NCBI GenBank assembly: GCA_031276875.1
Contig: JAISMG010000005.1
Location: forward strand, 1-61,244
From: Candidatus Peribacteria bacterium
GTDB taxonomy: Bacteria > Patescibacteriota > Gracilibacteria > Absconditabacterales > Absconditicoccaceae
Length of the DNA stretch: 61,244 nt
Direction of reading: 5' to 3'
Within the stretch, counting starts at the first letter, position 1. Each line of letters begins with the position of its first letter. The position numbers and the translations under genes are program-made. Below the pieces are notes generated by a model. The model was not told where the DNA came from. It did not search any database and was given only the letters and a program-made list of their open reading frames with translations. This document shows positions 21,906 to 30,066 of this stretch, one piece after another.

Positions 21906-22577
21906 TTACGGTTTTTTTTTGGTAATTTTTTTTGTTCTTCCTGTGATGACTTTGGAGATATTGTAGCAAAGTTCACTGAGCATATACATTTGATGGAGAG
22001 AAACAACTTTTCGGAGAGAAGTCTGAGCCTTTAATACAGCAAAATCAATTTCTGCATCACAAGCATATTCTTCCGACCCTTCCCATTCAGGCAAATGCTG
22101 CTTGTACACAAAATGTAGTCTGACTTTTTTTACCTTTTGGCTAGCAAGAAATTCTTTTTGCTTTTGGAAGTCTTCCTGCTGGATAATGAGTGAAGGCGTG
22201 CTGGAATGACTGAGAACATTTCTGAGAAAACGTATCGTCTGTTCAAAAGCGAGATATTGGTCGGCAAAAATGGATTTGAGAGCGGCACGAAAACTCGGAA
22301 TATTTTCTATCATTTCTCTCATCACGGAAAAAATCCCTCTGAATGCACTGATTTCTACGAGATAGCCAAAAACATTTTTGGAACGAGCATGTTTGTGGAT
22401 TTCTGCGAGTAGAGATGAAGTGAGGTCTGCATTGATAGAAAATTTTGTGTGTTCCCCAGTCGCAATAGGAAGATTATGAGAAAGGGCAAACAATTTGCTT
22501 TTCGCTTCTGTTTCAAAGAATTTCCCGAGAAAGAGGAATTTATAATAGCCTTGGAGAAGTTCAATATAATGTTGCAT
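21906..22577 (-). CDS. Hypothetical protein with a HEPN-like RNxxxH motif
   Basis: A 223-residue, largely helical protein without UGA. It contains R119-NVLS-H124 within IRFLRNVLSHS. The R-x4-H pattern is the active-site signature of HEPN ribonucleases and related helical folds, and the Arg is AGA, so it is a genuine Arg. A basic tail (GRTKKITKKKP) ends the protein. The rest (CDAEIDFAVLKAQ) is unrecognised. The HEPN link rests on one short motif and is only a hypothesis; no nucleotidyltransferase partner is adjacent. Confidence 0.55.
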   Translation of the reverse strand: MQHYIELLQGYYKFLFLGKFFETEAKSKLFALSHNLPIATGEHTKFSINADLTSSLLAEIHKHARSKNVFGYLVEISAFRGIFSVMREMIENIPSFRAALKSIFADQYLAFEQTIRFLRNVLSHSSTPSLIIQQEDFQKQKEFLASQKVKKVRLHFVYKQHLPEWEGSEEYACDAEIDFAVLKAQTSLRKVVSLHQMYMLSELCYNISKVITGRTKKITKKKP

Positions 22578-22621
22578 AGAAAAGAAGAAAGGTAAAAATA
22601 AAAAAGAAAAAGCGAAATATT

Positions 22622-23275
22622 TTATATCATTTCTGGATAGAGATAGGATTTTCTTGAAATCAATTTTAATTGATACAATAATCTATCAAGATATCCAGGT
22701 AAAAAAATCTGCCAATACCAAAACTTTATCCCAAATGTTTTACTAACCACTTTCCATAGTAATGAAGTACAATTATTCAAAAGTAAATTGTATCTTACAA
22801 CCTCAACATTTACCCTATCAGTTGTTTTCAGTACATTTTCAAAAAATAACTGTAAATCCCTTTTCTGGATACGTAAAGTATAATGTACCAATATATCTTT
22901 TCTCACTTTCCTTAGTCATAAAATATCCTCTGAAGTTCCCCAAATCGCCACAATAGGATATTGCAATAATAATCCTTTCCAAAAGAGATACTTTTCACCA
23001 TTAGGTAATCTTGCTTCCACAGAAAGTGCTAAAGTTTCTCCACTCGAAAAATAAAATTCCAAAATAATATGTCCTGCTAAATTTCTCCAACCAAATCTAT
23101 CCAAATACAAATCACATCTCACAATATCTTTTTTCCTTACACAAAAATCTATATATTGTTTTGTAGCTTTATGAGGACTTTCCCATACAAAATTACGTAT
23201 TTGAGAAAAAAGATAGACGTTATCGTCAATGAATACTCTTGGCAATAGTTCTAATCAGAGAGCGTATGTATTCAT
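22622..23275 (-). CDS. DUF4105 (Lnb N-terminal-like) periplasmic/surface protein
   Basis: A 217-residue protein matching the DUF4105 layout: WRNLAGHIILEFYFSSGETL with a conserved His, then SVEARLPNGEKY, a charged stretch, and YNLLLNNCTSLLWK with a conserved Cys. The Cys/His pair suggests a papain/NlpC-like thiol hydrolase or acyl-processing fold. DUF4105 is the N-terminal domain of the Lnb lipoprotein N-acyltransferase. Two UGA codons are in frame (ALG near the start, DILG in the middle), and the ATG at 23275 is reached only through the first. A typical signal peptide is not obvious. Confidence 0.7.
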
Positions 23276-23397
23276 AGGAATGAAAGTATATATTTTTTCT
23301 AGATGTTTGCAAGTATAGTTATAGAGATATTTCTCACTTGAAAAAGTCTTGCTAATTCTCATACTTTAGTTGTTTTTAATTTCTTTGTTGTTTTTTT

Positions 23398-23673
23398 ATG
23401 CTTTTGCTTTTTTCCCTCGTCGCTCTGGCAATGCTCTTTACGATACTCTATCGACTTTTTTATGGAATTATTACGTTGGTGTTTCATCCCACAGAATATT
23501 CTCTCCAAAAACTCATCAAACTTTCTTCTCATCTGCTTATTGCTGTGGTTATTTATATTGTTTGTGTGTTTCTTACCAATAGTTTTCTGGCTCATACCAA
23601 CCTTTATATGCTTCAGTTTTCTTTCTCCGATATTGCTCAAACACTCAGTGGATGGCTTTCTTTTCGCTTTTAA
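23398..23673 (+). CDS. Small membrane protein
   Basis: A 91-residue protein with two hydrophobic helices (about 1-28 and 43-65) and a short amphipathic tail. It is the only plus-strand gene between two minus-strand genes. It contains no UGA and no known motif. Length and hydrophobicity, rather than similarity, support it. Confidence 0.5.
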   Translation: MLLLFSLVALAMLFTILYRLFYGIITLVFHPTEYSLQKLIKLSSHLLIAVVIYIVCVFLTNSFLAHTNLYMLQFSFSDIAQTLSGWLSFRF

Positions 23674-23695
23674 TCAGCTTTTTTTATTCTGGTTG

Positions 23696-24160
23696 CTATT
23701 CAATAGCATTATACCTAGGGAAAAAGAGATACACAATATTATAAAACGAATCTACCACTTTATCTAGCCCTTTTTCTTGGTTTAGCATTTTCTCAGTTAA
23801 AATGCCTTCTAGTTTGAAAAGTTCGTGTTCTACTTGCTTTCCTATCTCCTGAAATTCGCCAGTTTGTGCGGTGGTATCATTTTCATTCAAAGCTCTGAAT
23901 TGCCAAAATAATGCATTTTTTGCTTCAAAAAATCTGATGAAAAGCTGTCCACCTTTGGTTTTATTGAGCGTATATATTTTTTTCTCAATATACTCTTCAA
24001 TCACTTCTTTCACTTCTGCTTGCTCCTTTTCACTCATTGAAGCAAAATTCGCTCCAAAAACAGGATGACGAGTCAAATCTGTAAAGGTGGGAATAAGTTT
24101 TTTATTTTCTTCGATATTTTGTAAGAGCTTAAAAAGCTGTTCTTGTTCTGAGGTATGCAT
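23696..24160 (-). CDS. Hypothetical soluble protein
   Basis: A 154-residue acidic, helix-rich protein (MSEKEQAEVKEVIEEYIEKK) with no UGA, no signal sequence and no recognised domain. It stands alone, converging with the small membrane-protein gene at 23398. Composition and codon use are like its neighbours, so it is probably real, but no role can be given. Confidence 0.6.
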   Translation of the reverse strand: MHTSEQEQLFKLLQNIEENKKLIPTFTDLTRHPVFGANFASMSEKEQAEVKEVIEEYIEKKIYTLNKTKGGQLFIRFFEAKNALFWQFRALNENDTTAQTGEFQEIGKQVEHELFKLEGILTEKMLNQEKGLDKVVDSFYNIVYLFFPRYNAIE

Positions 24161-24267
24161 AGTTACAATAAGGATAATAAAAATTCCCTTTGGGGAACTA
24201 GAATGGCTAGACTATAATAAAACCTTTGTAAAATGCAACTAAAAATTGCATTAAAAAATCTTCAGCT

Positions 24268-24330
24268 ACTGTTCAAATAACAATTTTTGGATAGAAGAAA
24301 ATATGAGCGAGTTTTCTAGGAAGATTATTT
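24268..24330 (+). repeat. Remnant repeat, copy 2 (related to 5536-5600)
   Basis: CTACTGTTCAAATAACAATT and the bases after it match copy 1 at 5536 with few changes, including TTTTTGGATA-GAAGAAAATA and GAGCGAGT. It lies in a 290-base gap without genes; the remainder of 24161-24394 shows only AT-rich DNA. Confidence 0.4.
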
Positions 24331-24394
24331 TTTTTGGAATTTCCTTAGATTATACAGGGTTTCCTTAAATAAAGGAAAAAAAATAGAAAATCTC

Positions 24395-24422
24395 TTGATT
24401 TTGGAAAGGGATTTTGTATGCT
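24395..24422 (+). promoter_or_regulatory. Promoter of the tRNA-Gly(UCA) gene
   Basis: TTGATT (24395-24400), a 16-base spacer and TATGCT (24417-24422). The tRNA 5' end is 31 bases downstream. Confidence 0.5.
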
Positions 24423-24453
24423 TTCAACACTTGTGAGTAGAACCGATGGTTAT

Positions 24454-24527
24454 GCGGATATGATGTAGTTGGTGTAGCATAGCAGACTTCAGCTCTGCTC
24501 GTACGGGTTCAAGTCCCGTTATCCGCT
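24454..24527 (+). tRNA. tRNA-Gly (anticodon UCA), decodes UGA as glycine
   Basis: The acceptor stem GCGGATA pairs with TATCCGC, with discriminator U at 24527, as in bacterial tRNA-Gly. The anticodon stem GCAGA/TCTGC encloses the seven-base loop CTTCAGC, giving anticodon UCA. The T arm is ACGGG-TTCAAGT-CCCGT. The G1-C72, C2-G71 and U73 glycine determinants plus a UCA anticodon explain the UGA codons read as Gly throughout the window. CCA is not encoded. Such a tRNA is the known hallmark of SR1 and Gracilibacteria. Confidence 0.93.
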
Positions 24528-24548
24528 CTTTACACTACTAGACGGATA

Positions 24549-24794
24549 ATGAAACAACTTCTTCTTGGACTTTTATTTATGGGGATTGGGGGTGCACTAA
24601 TGTATTACTCTTACCCGTTAATGGAAATGTTTGGAAGAAATGCGTGGGCTGAGAGAAATTTAGGAGGAACGAGAAATTTGATACTTTTGGTAGGGTTTCT
24701 CTTGATGTTGGTAGGAGGATTGGTGATGTTTGGGATTGTATCTTTGACTTCAACCGGAGATATTCCTTCAGGACTTGGTACAGATGTTTCATAA
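24549..24794 (+). CDS. Small two-helix membrane protein
   Basis: An 81-residue protein with two hydrophobic helices (about 3-22 and 44-68) joined by a short loop, FGRNAWAERNLGGTRN. It sits 21 bases after tRNA-Gly(UCA) and 6 bases before tRNA-Tyr, so it is probably expressed from the same tRNA transcript. No UGA and no recognised family. Confidence 0.55.
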   Translation: MKQLLLGLLFMGIGGALMYYSYPLMEMFGRNAWAERNLGGTRNLILLVGFLLMLVGGLVMFGIVSLTSTGDIPSGLGTDVS

Positions 24795-24800
24795 AAAAAT

Positions 24801-24883
24801 GGGGAGATGGCAGAGCGGTCAATTGCATCAGACTGTAAATCTGACGCCTCACGGCTACATAGGTTCAAATCCTATTCTCCCCA
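24801..24883 (+). tRNA. tRNA-Tyr (GUA)
   Basis: The acceptor GGGGAGA pairs with TCTCCCC, with discriminator A. The anticodon loop contains CTGTAAA, giving GUA. A long variable arm (GACGCCTCACGGCTAC region) is present, as expected for bacterial tRNA-Tyr. CCA is not encoded. Confidence 0.92.
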
Positions 24884-24901
24884 AATTATGAAATATGGAA
24901 T

Positions 24902-24977
24902 GCTCCCATAGTTCAATGGATAGAACAATCCCGCAGTCTTGCGGGATGGATACAAGTTCAATCCCTGATAGGGGATG
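24902..24977 (+). pseudogene. Broken tRNA-Arg copy with a palindromic insert in the anticodon arm
   Basis: The first 27 bases equal those of the tRNA-Arg at 24990. The anticodon arm is replaced by ATCCCGC-AGTCTT-GCGGGAT, a 7-bp hairpin with a six-base loop. The T stem is damaged (ACAAG opposite CCTGA) and the acceptor end is imperfect. The replaced arm matches the CCCGCAG...CTGCGGG core of the dispersed repeat family. A normal anticodon loop is impossible, so I call it a tRNA pseudogene. Confidence 0.75.
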
Positions 24978-24989
24978 GAGGAAGGGAAT

Positions 24990-25061
24990 GCTCCCATAGT
25001 TCAATGGATAGAACAACAGCCTTCTAAGCTGTGGATTCAGGTTCGATCCCTGATGGGGGTA
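24990..25061 (+). tRNA. tRNA-Arg (UCU)
   Basis: GCTCCCA pairs with TGGGGGT (including G-U pairs), with discriminator A at 25061. The anticodon stem ACAGC/GCTGT encloses CTTCTAA, giving UCU, which reads AGA/AGG, the main Arg codons here. A 15-base fragment of its 5' end, TTCCCATAGTTCA, recurs at about 25171. Confidence 0.9.
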
Positions 25062-25075
25062 GGTTGTTAAAAAAT

Positions 25076-25148
25076 GGGCTCTTAGCTTAGTTGGTAGAGC
25101 GCCTGCTTTGCACGCAGGAGGTCAGGGGTTCGACTCCCCTAGAGTCCA
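25076..25148 (+). tRNA. tRNA-Ala (UGC)
   Basis: GGGCTCT pairs with AGAGTCC, including the G3-U70 wobble that specifies alanine. The anticodon loop is TTTGCAC/CTTTGCA, giving UGC, and the T arm is GGGG-TTCGACT-CCCC. Discriminator A; CCA not encoded. Confidence 0.95.
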
Positions 25149-25284
25149 ATTTTAAAAAGAATGAGTGGTGTTCCCATAGTTCACAAAATCCACACTAACA
25201 GTTGCACAGATATTTTACTTGAAATCAATACTATTCGTACAGAGAAATACTATATAGGAAAATCAGAACTAACATTATCATACA

Positions 25285-26655
25285 CTACAAACTTTGTTGG
25301 ATGAGTTGTAAACTTTTTTGGATGTTGTAGTCATTGATTTTCAATGCTATCAATTTCTCAACCAATGCAATTTGTTCTTCGTGAGAACCAGCTTTTTTTG
25401 AAATTATGGCACTAATAACTTCTACTTCTTTCACAATATTTTTATCCACCAGCATTTCTTTTCCATTGATAGTGAGCAATTGGCTATTGAAAAACGTACT
25501 AAAGAATGTACTTAAATCGTGATTAGCACCCTGATAAAGCGTATAAAATCCTGCATATACTTTCCCTGCTTCACTATCAATAATTGCTCGGTCGGCTTCT
25601 CCCGTAACTTTAAAACTCAGTCCGTCTGTATAATCTACATTAAAATATATCGCAGCAAGGATTTCTGGATGAGTAGTTAAAAAGGTTTGGAGCTGTGCCA
25701 GTCGCTGTTCCTTTTTCTCGGGATGGGTGAGGTACATCATTCTGGATTTCTCAAAATGGTAGGCTTCAGGATACCGTACTGCGGTAGTTCCTACTTCATC
25801 AATGATAAGTGGTTTCCCCAATGCAATCAGCCTTTTGTAGGTTTGCCAATCGGTATCAAAAAGGATTTCTTCTGGTGTCAGTCGCAATCTATTACTACTT
25901 GATTTTCCCCGATTGTAAAAGGTAAATCCCACGATATCTACATAGGTATCTCCGGGATAATAGTCTTCAAATTTGGGACAATCTTTTCGTTCTTTTTTCT
26001 TTTTTTCTTCTTCAGCTTTTTTTTCTGCTGCTGTGAGTTGTTCTTGTCTTTTCTTTTCTGCCAGCTGTTGAGCTTTGGTGAGTGGCTGTGGAGATTTACA
26101 TTCATACAGCGAGGCAGTTTGGCTGGGCTTGCCTTTGGTTGGCATATCTCGATGATTGACCGAAAAATCAAATAATATCTGGGTTTGGTCCAATCCAACC
26201 GTTCTAGAAAGCTGTCGAACGTGTATTCGTGCCTCCTTAAATGCTGTCGGATTGCTTGCTCGCGGATACCGACCGCCATTCATTTCGTGCATCGTGCGGA
26301 AAATGACTTTCAGATTTTTTTCTTTAATTTTCTCAAAAAACTGCAAATATTGTGCATCAAATGCACCTTCTGCTACTTCTTTCGCTGAATAACTATTGGG
26401 AGAAAGGGTAATGTGATATATTCTGTCTCTGCCCAAGGTTTGGGCGATGTCGTCAAGCTTTTGGAGCACTTGATGATGTTCCCACGGGTCAAAAATGAAA
26501 CTCACCAGAGGAAGTTTGACCTGAAATTGTGATTCTATGTGCTGGATATTGGTTACGCTGTCATCGGCGGATTTGAGTCCAAAGTAATAAGCGTGAGTAC
26601 GTGTGGGTAGTCCGAGACTAAAAAGTAGGAGAAGGCATACAATAAAGGATTTCAT
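25285..26655 (-). CDS. Exported GH26-like glycoside hydrolase (beta-mannanase type)
   Basis: A 456-residue secreted protein with a signal peptide (about 1-22). The acid/base motif HEMNGG-x-YP-y, where x is CGG and y is CGA, becomes the canonical GH26 HEMNGGWYPW only if both codons are Trp. The nucleophile region is PLIIDEVGTTAV. GH26 enzymes usually cleave beta-1,4-mannan, but the substrate here is uncertain. A lysine/glutamate-rich insertion (about 195-230, ending with a Cys) interrupts the barrel between these motifs and looks like a charged surface loop. No UGA is used. The enzyme could trim host or community polysaccharide. Confidence 0.8.
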   Translation of the reverse strand: MKSFIVCLLLLFSLGLPTRTHAYYFGLKSADDSVTNIQHIESQFQVKLPLVSFIFDPWEHHQVLQKLDDIAQTLGRDRIYHITLSPNSYSAKEVAEGAFDAQYLQFFEKIKEKNLKVIFRTMHEMNGGRYPRASNPTAFKEARIHVRQLSRTVGLDQTQILFDFSVNHRDMPTKGKPSQTASLYECKSPQPLTKAQQLAEKKRQEQLTAAEKKAEEEKKKKERKDCPKFEDYYPGDTYVDIVGFTFYNRGKSSSNRLRLTPEEILFDTDWQTYKRLIALGKPLIIDEVGTTAVRYPEAYHFEKSRMMYLTHPEKKEQRLAQLQTFLTTHPEILAAIYFNVDYTDGLSFKVTGEADRAIIDSEAGKVYAGFYTLYQGANHDLSTFFSTFFNSQLLTINGKEMLVDKNIVKEVEVISAIISKKAGSHEEQIALVEKLIALKINDYNIQKSLQLIQQSL

Positions 26656-26738
26656 ACAAATAAAGGAAAAAATAAAGCTGTCTTTTTTCTAAGGAAATGG
26701 CAAAAAAGTGCAAGTCAAAAGATATACGTTTGTTTAAA

Positions 26739-26871
26739 GTCATTCTGAGGAGTGAATGAAGAGAGCGACAGTTTATCCCGCATTAACTGCGGGAAAGAAT
26801 CTAGAGTTTGTGAACTACATTTGTTGTTTTCTAGATTCTTCACTACGGCTTTGCCCTTCGTTCAGAATGAC
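26739..26871 (+). repeat. Composite palindromic repeat (REP-like)
   Basis: GTCATTCTGAGG at the left and CGTTCAGAATGAC at the right form outer inverted arms. Inside lie CCCGCATTAACTGCGGG, and GAATCTAGA opposite TCTAGATTC. These are the elements of the repeat family seen at 29649, 57323, 58941 and 59950. No coding sequence is present in 26656-26908. Confidence 0.75.
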
Positions 26872-26908
26872 ATTGTTTTTAGATGATAAAGAGAAAATGC
26901 TCAAAAAT

Positions 26909-26937
26909 TTGCTTTTTTTCATTGTTTTGCATATAAT
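26909..26937 (+). promoter_or_regulatory. Promoter of the T4SS-like pilin operon
   Basis: TTGCTT (26909-26914), a 17-base spacer and TATAAT (26932-26937), 50 bases before the ATG at 26987. A second TATAAT lies directly at that ATG. Confidence 0.5.
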
Positions 26938-26986
26938 TAAGAGCGAATAAAAAAACGATGTCTTTTATTTTACTACTTCTGCTATA

Positions 26987-27487
26987 ATGAAAACCTTTAT
27001 CACCATATGCTTTAGTATTTTCAGTGTCTTCACGTTGGGGATGTTGTCGGTTTTTGCTCTTCCTTCAGCAGGAAGCCCAGAGTATATTTGGAATACTGAT
27101 ACCGATAGGGTGCTTAATACTTCTGAAATTAGTGACAATAATCCTATTAGAGAGGGAATGTATTGGACAGTACATAATCCTCAAGGAGACCCTCATAGTG
27201 TAGAATGAGTTGTTGCAGATAAAATTGATGACCATGATGGAGCACTAGAGGCTACGGTTGAGTTGGCTCAAAAAGCTATTAACTATGCACTAGGATTAGC
27301 GTCCTTTATCGCAATTATTTATCTCATTTATCACGGGTTCTTGATGTTGAATGCTAGTGGAGATGACAAACAATTTGATAAGGGGAAAAGCTGAATTAAA
27401 ACGGCAGTAATTGCGTTAATTGGTATCGGTTCTTCTCGATTGATTATCAGTCTTATCTTTCGGATTATTAGATGAATTGCTGGATAA
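26987..27487 (+). CDS. Pilin-like T4SS protein
   Basis: A 166-residue protein with a signal peptide (about 1-25), an extracytoplasmic segment, and two membrane helices (about 103-125 and 138-160). The loop between them, NASGDDKQFDKGKSG, follows the G-D-xx-x-xxKG pattern of Mbov_0395/VirB2-like pilins. Three UGA codons are in frame (SVEG, KSG, IRG), so the standard code stops it at 73 residues. First gene of a three-gene run with another pilin-like protein and a VirB4/TraC-like protein. Confidence 0.7.
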
Positions 27488-27513
27488 GGATTTTACTTTA
27501 TGATGATATACAA

Positions 27514-28056
27514 ATGAAAAAAACTTTATTATCGCTATTGCTTTTGATTACTGGTGTAGCTACCTTCTTTACGGGAACGGTGGAAGCAATAGACTGAAAA
27601 GATGAAAAACCTGCACTTCCCTATGATATTATGTCGTGAACGGATACAACTATTCCTAATGAAGATATTTCTGCAATGATGGCAAGAGAGAATTTAGGAA
27701 ACGAGTCTCTACTCAATAAGTTTCTCAATACCTTTGGATTTGGGAACGCGATGTATACGTCAGGAGAACAAAAAGCGATTATCTATATTAGAGCTATTAT
27801 AAATCTCTTGCTATCGCTGGTAACTTTTATAGCATTGGTTATCTTACTCTATTCTTTCTACTTGATGTTCTTCACCGAAGAATCCAAAGGCATTGAAACC
27901 GTGAAAAAAAATATGAAAGGAGTAGTGATTGCTTTAGTTATTTTGGGGCTTTCACGGGTGATAGTCAGCTTTATCTTTAGTCTCTTCAATAGAGTTAAAT
28001 GTCCTGCAGGAGAACAATGGTCAGAAACCAAACAAAAATGTGAACAACAAAAATAA
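27514..28056 (+). CDS. Pilin-like T4SS protein with a cysteine-bearing C-terminus
   Basis: A 180-residue protein with a signal peptide, two membrane helices (about 93-115 and 130-155) and the intervening loop TEESKGIETVKKNMKG typical of pilin-like conjugal-transfer proteins. The tail VKCPAGEQWSETKQKCEQQK carries two cysteines and resembles the CPAGQEW motif in the Cys-rich protein at 53910-54932, a possible link between the two loci. The start at 27514 supplies the signal peptide and crosses two UGA codons. Confidence 0.7.
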
Positions 28057-28083
28057 TATACTTTTATTTCTTCTTTCTTTGTT

Positions 28084-28788
28084 ATGCTTTTCCCCTTTTG
28101 AGACCAGACGAAAATTCAGAAAACCGCACCAGATAGCCTCTTCAATACAGAGAATATGTTGCCTATATCTGAAATTAGAGATGGAGTAGTTATTCTCAAA
28201 GATGGGGGCTTGCGTGCGTTGCTCAAGGTGGAAGGGTTGAATTTGGACTTGAAAAATTATGATGAACAGCAAGTGGTATTGGAACAGTACAAGAGATTTC
28301 TCAATGGACTATCTTTTCCTATCCAAATTCTTATTCGTAATACGTATTTGGATTTAACAGATTATCTTACGTACATCAAAGGTAATCTGACAAGCATTGA
28401 TAATCCTGCTCTCAAAAGTCAGGGGCAAAATTATCTTTCTTATTTGGAGGGGATAGATGCTCAGCAGGGATTGATTTTTGTGAAGGAATTTTATATCGTT
28501 ATCCCTTTTTATGCGGAAGAACAGGACAATAAGCAGGTCAATAAATCACGATGGGAAAAATTTATGAATGTCCTCAATGGTAAAGATGATATAGAGCAAA
28601 TAGTAGAAAGATACAGAACATTTCTCAAAAATCAAAAGCAACTCCAAACTAGAGTGAATTTGCTGATAGAAGGACTTTCTGGATTGAGAATTCAATCTGA
28701 CCAATTAAGCACGTCGGAGATTGTTTCTTTGCTTTTCCGTATGTACAATCCGCTTTTGGATAGTGCTCAAGCAAGATTTATTGAGTAA
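28084..28788 (+). CDS. VirB4/TraC N-terminal-like protein
   Basis: A 234-residue protein resembling the N-terminal domain that precedes VirB4/TraC ATPases in CPR conjugation-like clusters: LPISEIRDGVVILKDGGLRA, then GLNLDLKNYDEQQVVLEQYK and FLNGLSFPIQILIRN. No Walker motifs follow; the frame ends before any ATPase domain, and the next gene is on the other strand. It may act with a separate ATPase encoded elsewhere, or be a stand-alone scaffold. One UGA (FPFG) lies close to the start. Confidence 0.75.
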
Positions 28789-28866
28789 TTGTTGCAAATG
28801 CATTGTTGTATGCTCTCAATGACATTGTGATGGAGCCAAAGGGCGTTACCCGTAGCGGAAAACCTA

Positions 28867-30018
28867 TTAACTTTCTAACATTTTCTTTTTCCAGTCGCTC
28901 AAAATACGGTTGAGATATACGATATTATGCAATCCCAATAAAATCCCACCCAGCATTTCTTTCTCTTTTTGGAGATGATGGAAATAGGCTTTAGTGAAAT
29001 TTCTACATGCATAACAGTCACACGTTGAAGTAAGAGGTGAAAAATCTGACGCATATTTTGCGTTGGTAATTTTTATCAGTCCTTCATCAGAAAAGGCGAT
29101 ACCGTGTCTGCCATATCTGGTTGCACTCACACAGTCAAACATATCAATGCCTTGTTCTATCGCAAACAGCAAATCTTCTGGAGTTCCCACGCCCATCAAA
29201 TATCTTGGCTTTTCATTTGGCAATTTGGGGGTAGTGTAGCTGATGACTTCTTGTACTTTTTCCTTTTCTTCTCCTACACTTACACCACCGATAGCGATAC
29301 CGTCTCGGGCATATTCCGACAAAGTCTCAATACTTTCCTGCCTCAAATCTAGATAGCTTCCCCCTTGGATAATCGGAAACAACACGCCTCTCGCCTCGTC
29401 ATAATAAGGTTGAAAATGGTCAAAGGCTCTTTTTGCTCGGCGGTGAGTCATTTGCATTTGTTTGGCAACGGTGGTTTTATCTGCGGTTCAGGGTGAGCAT
29501 ACATCCAGCACCATCATAATATCTGACCCCAAAGCTCTTTGGGTATCTACGACATTTTCCGGAGTGAAGAAGTGTTTGGAGCCATCATAAGGTGAGGAGA
29601 ATTTGACGCCATCTTCTGTTAGCTTGATGTTTACTTGGTGTCTAGGGGCTTCTTCGCTTTGCTCAGAATGACGATTGGAAAGTCAGAGAGAAAAAACCTG
29701 AAATCCTCCACTATCGGTCAAAATGAGTCCATCATTTCGATGTTCAAATTGGTGTAAACCGCCTGCTTGTTGGATGAGTTCGCTTCACGGGCGGAGATAG
29801 AGATGAAAGGTATTGGCAAGGATAAGTTTAATCGGGTCAATTTTTGTTCCAATGTACTTTGGGTCGCGGAGCAGGTCAAGGATAAGTCCTTTGATGGTTG
29901 CTTTCGTTCCAACAGGCATAAAAACGGGAGTTTGAAGAGTCACTCCGTTCAAGGTGAGTTCGCCCACGCGGGCATTTCAGCGTTGTTTGAGGATTTTGAA
30001 GTTGAGTTTTGATTGCAT
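28867..30018 (-). CDS. tgt: Queuine/preQ1 tRNA-ribosyltransferase
   Basis: A 383-residue TIM-barrel enzyme that exchanges guanine 34 of GUN-anticodon tRNAs for a queuosine precursor. Visible are [13 protein letters not shown] with the catalytic Asp, [37 protein letters not shown] and the zinc ligands CDCYACR...HH. A 12-13-residue stretch ([13 protein letters not shown]) after FSLGLS has no counterpart in the family and is encoded by a palindromic repeat. Four UGA codons are in frame. CGA at 29737 and 29437 sits where Tgt has Trp (F-xx-W before the LTDSGG motif, and T-x-W-AKR). Substrates in the window include tRNA-Tyr(GUA). Confidence 0.93.
29649..29672 (-). repeat. Palindromic repeat copy inside the tgt coding sequence
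   Basis: CTTCTTCGCTTTGCTCAGAATGAC read on plus is the reverse complement of the GTCATTCTGAGC-xxx-CGAAGAAG family core. It is translated within Tgt as RHSEQSEEA, keeping the frame open. Confidence 0.8.
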
Positions 30019-30066
30019 ACGGGGAGTATAGGGATTTGGCTAGAGAAAGCAATAAGTTCTTGTTAG

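Noticed and set aside
28789-28866. A further copy of the palindromic repeat between the VirB4-like gene and tgt
   Set aside because: Only a short CAATGACATTG-like match; too weak to assign to the family.
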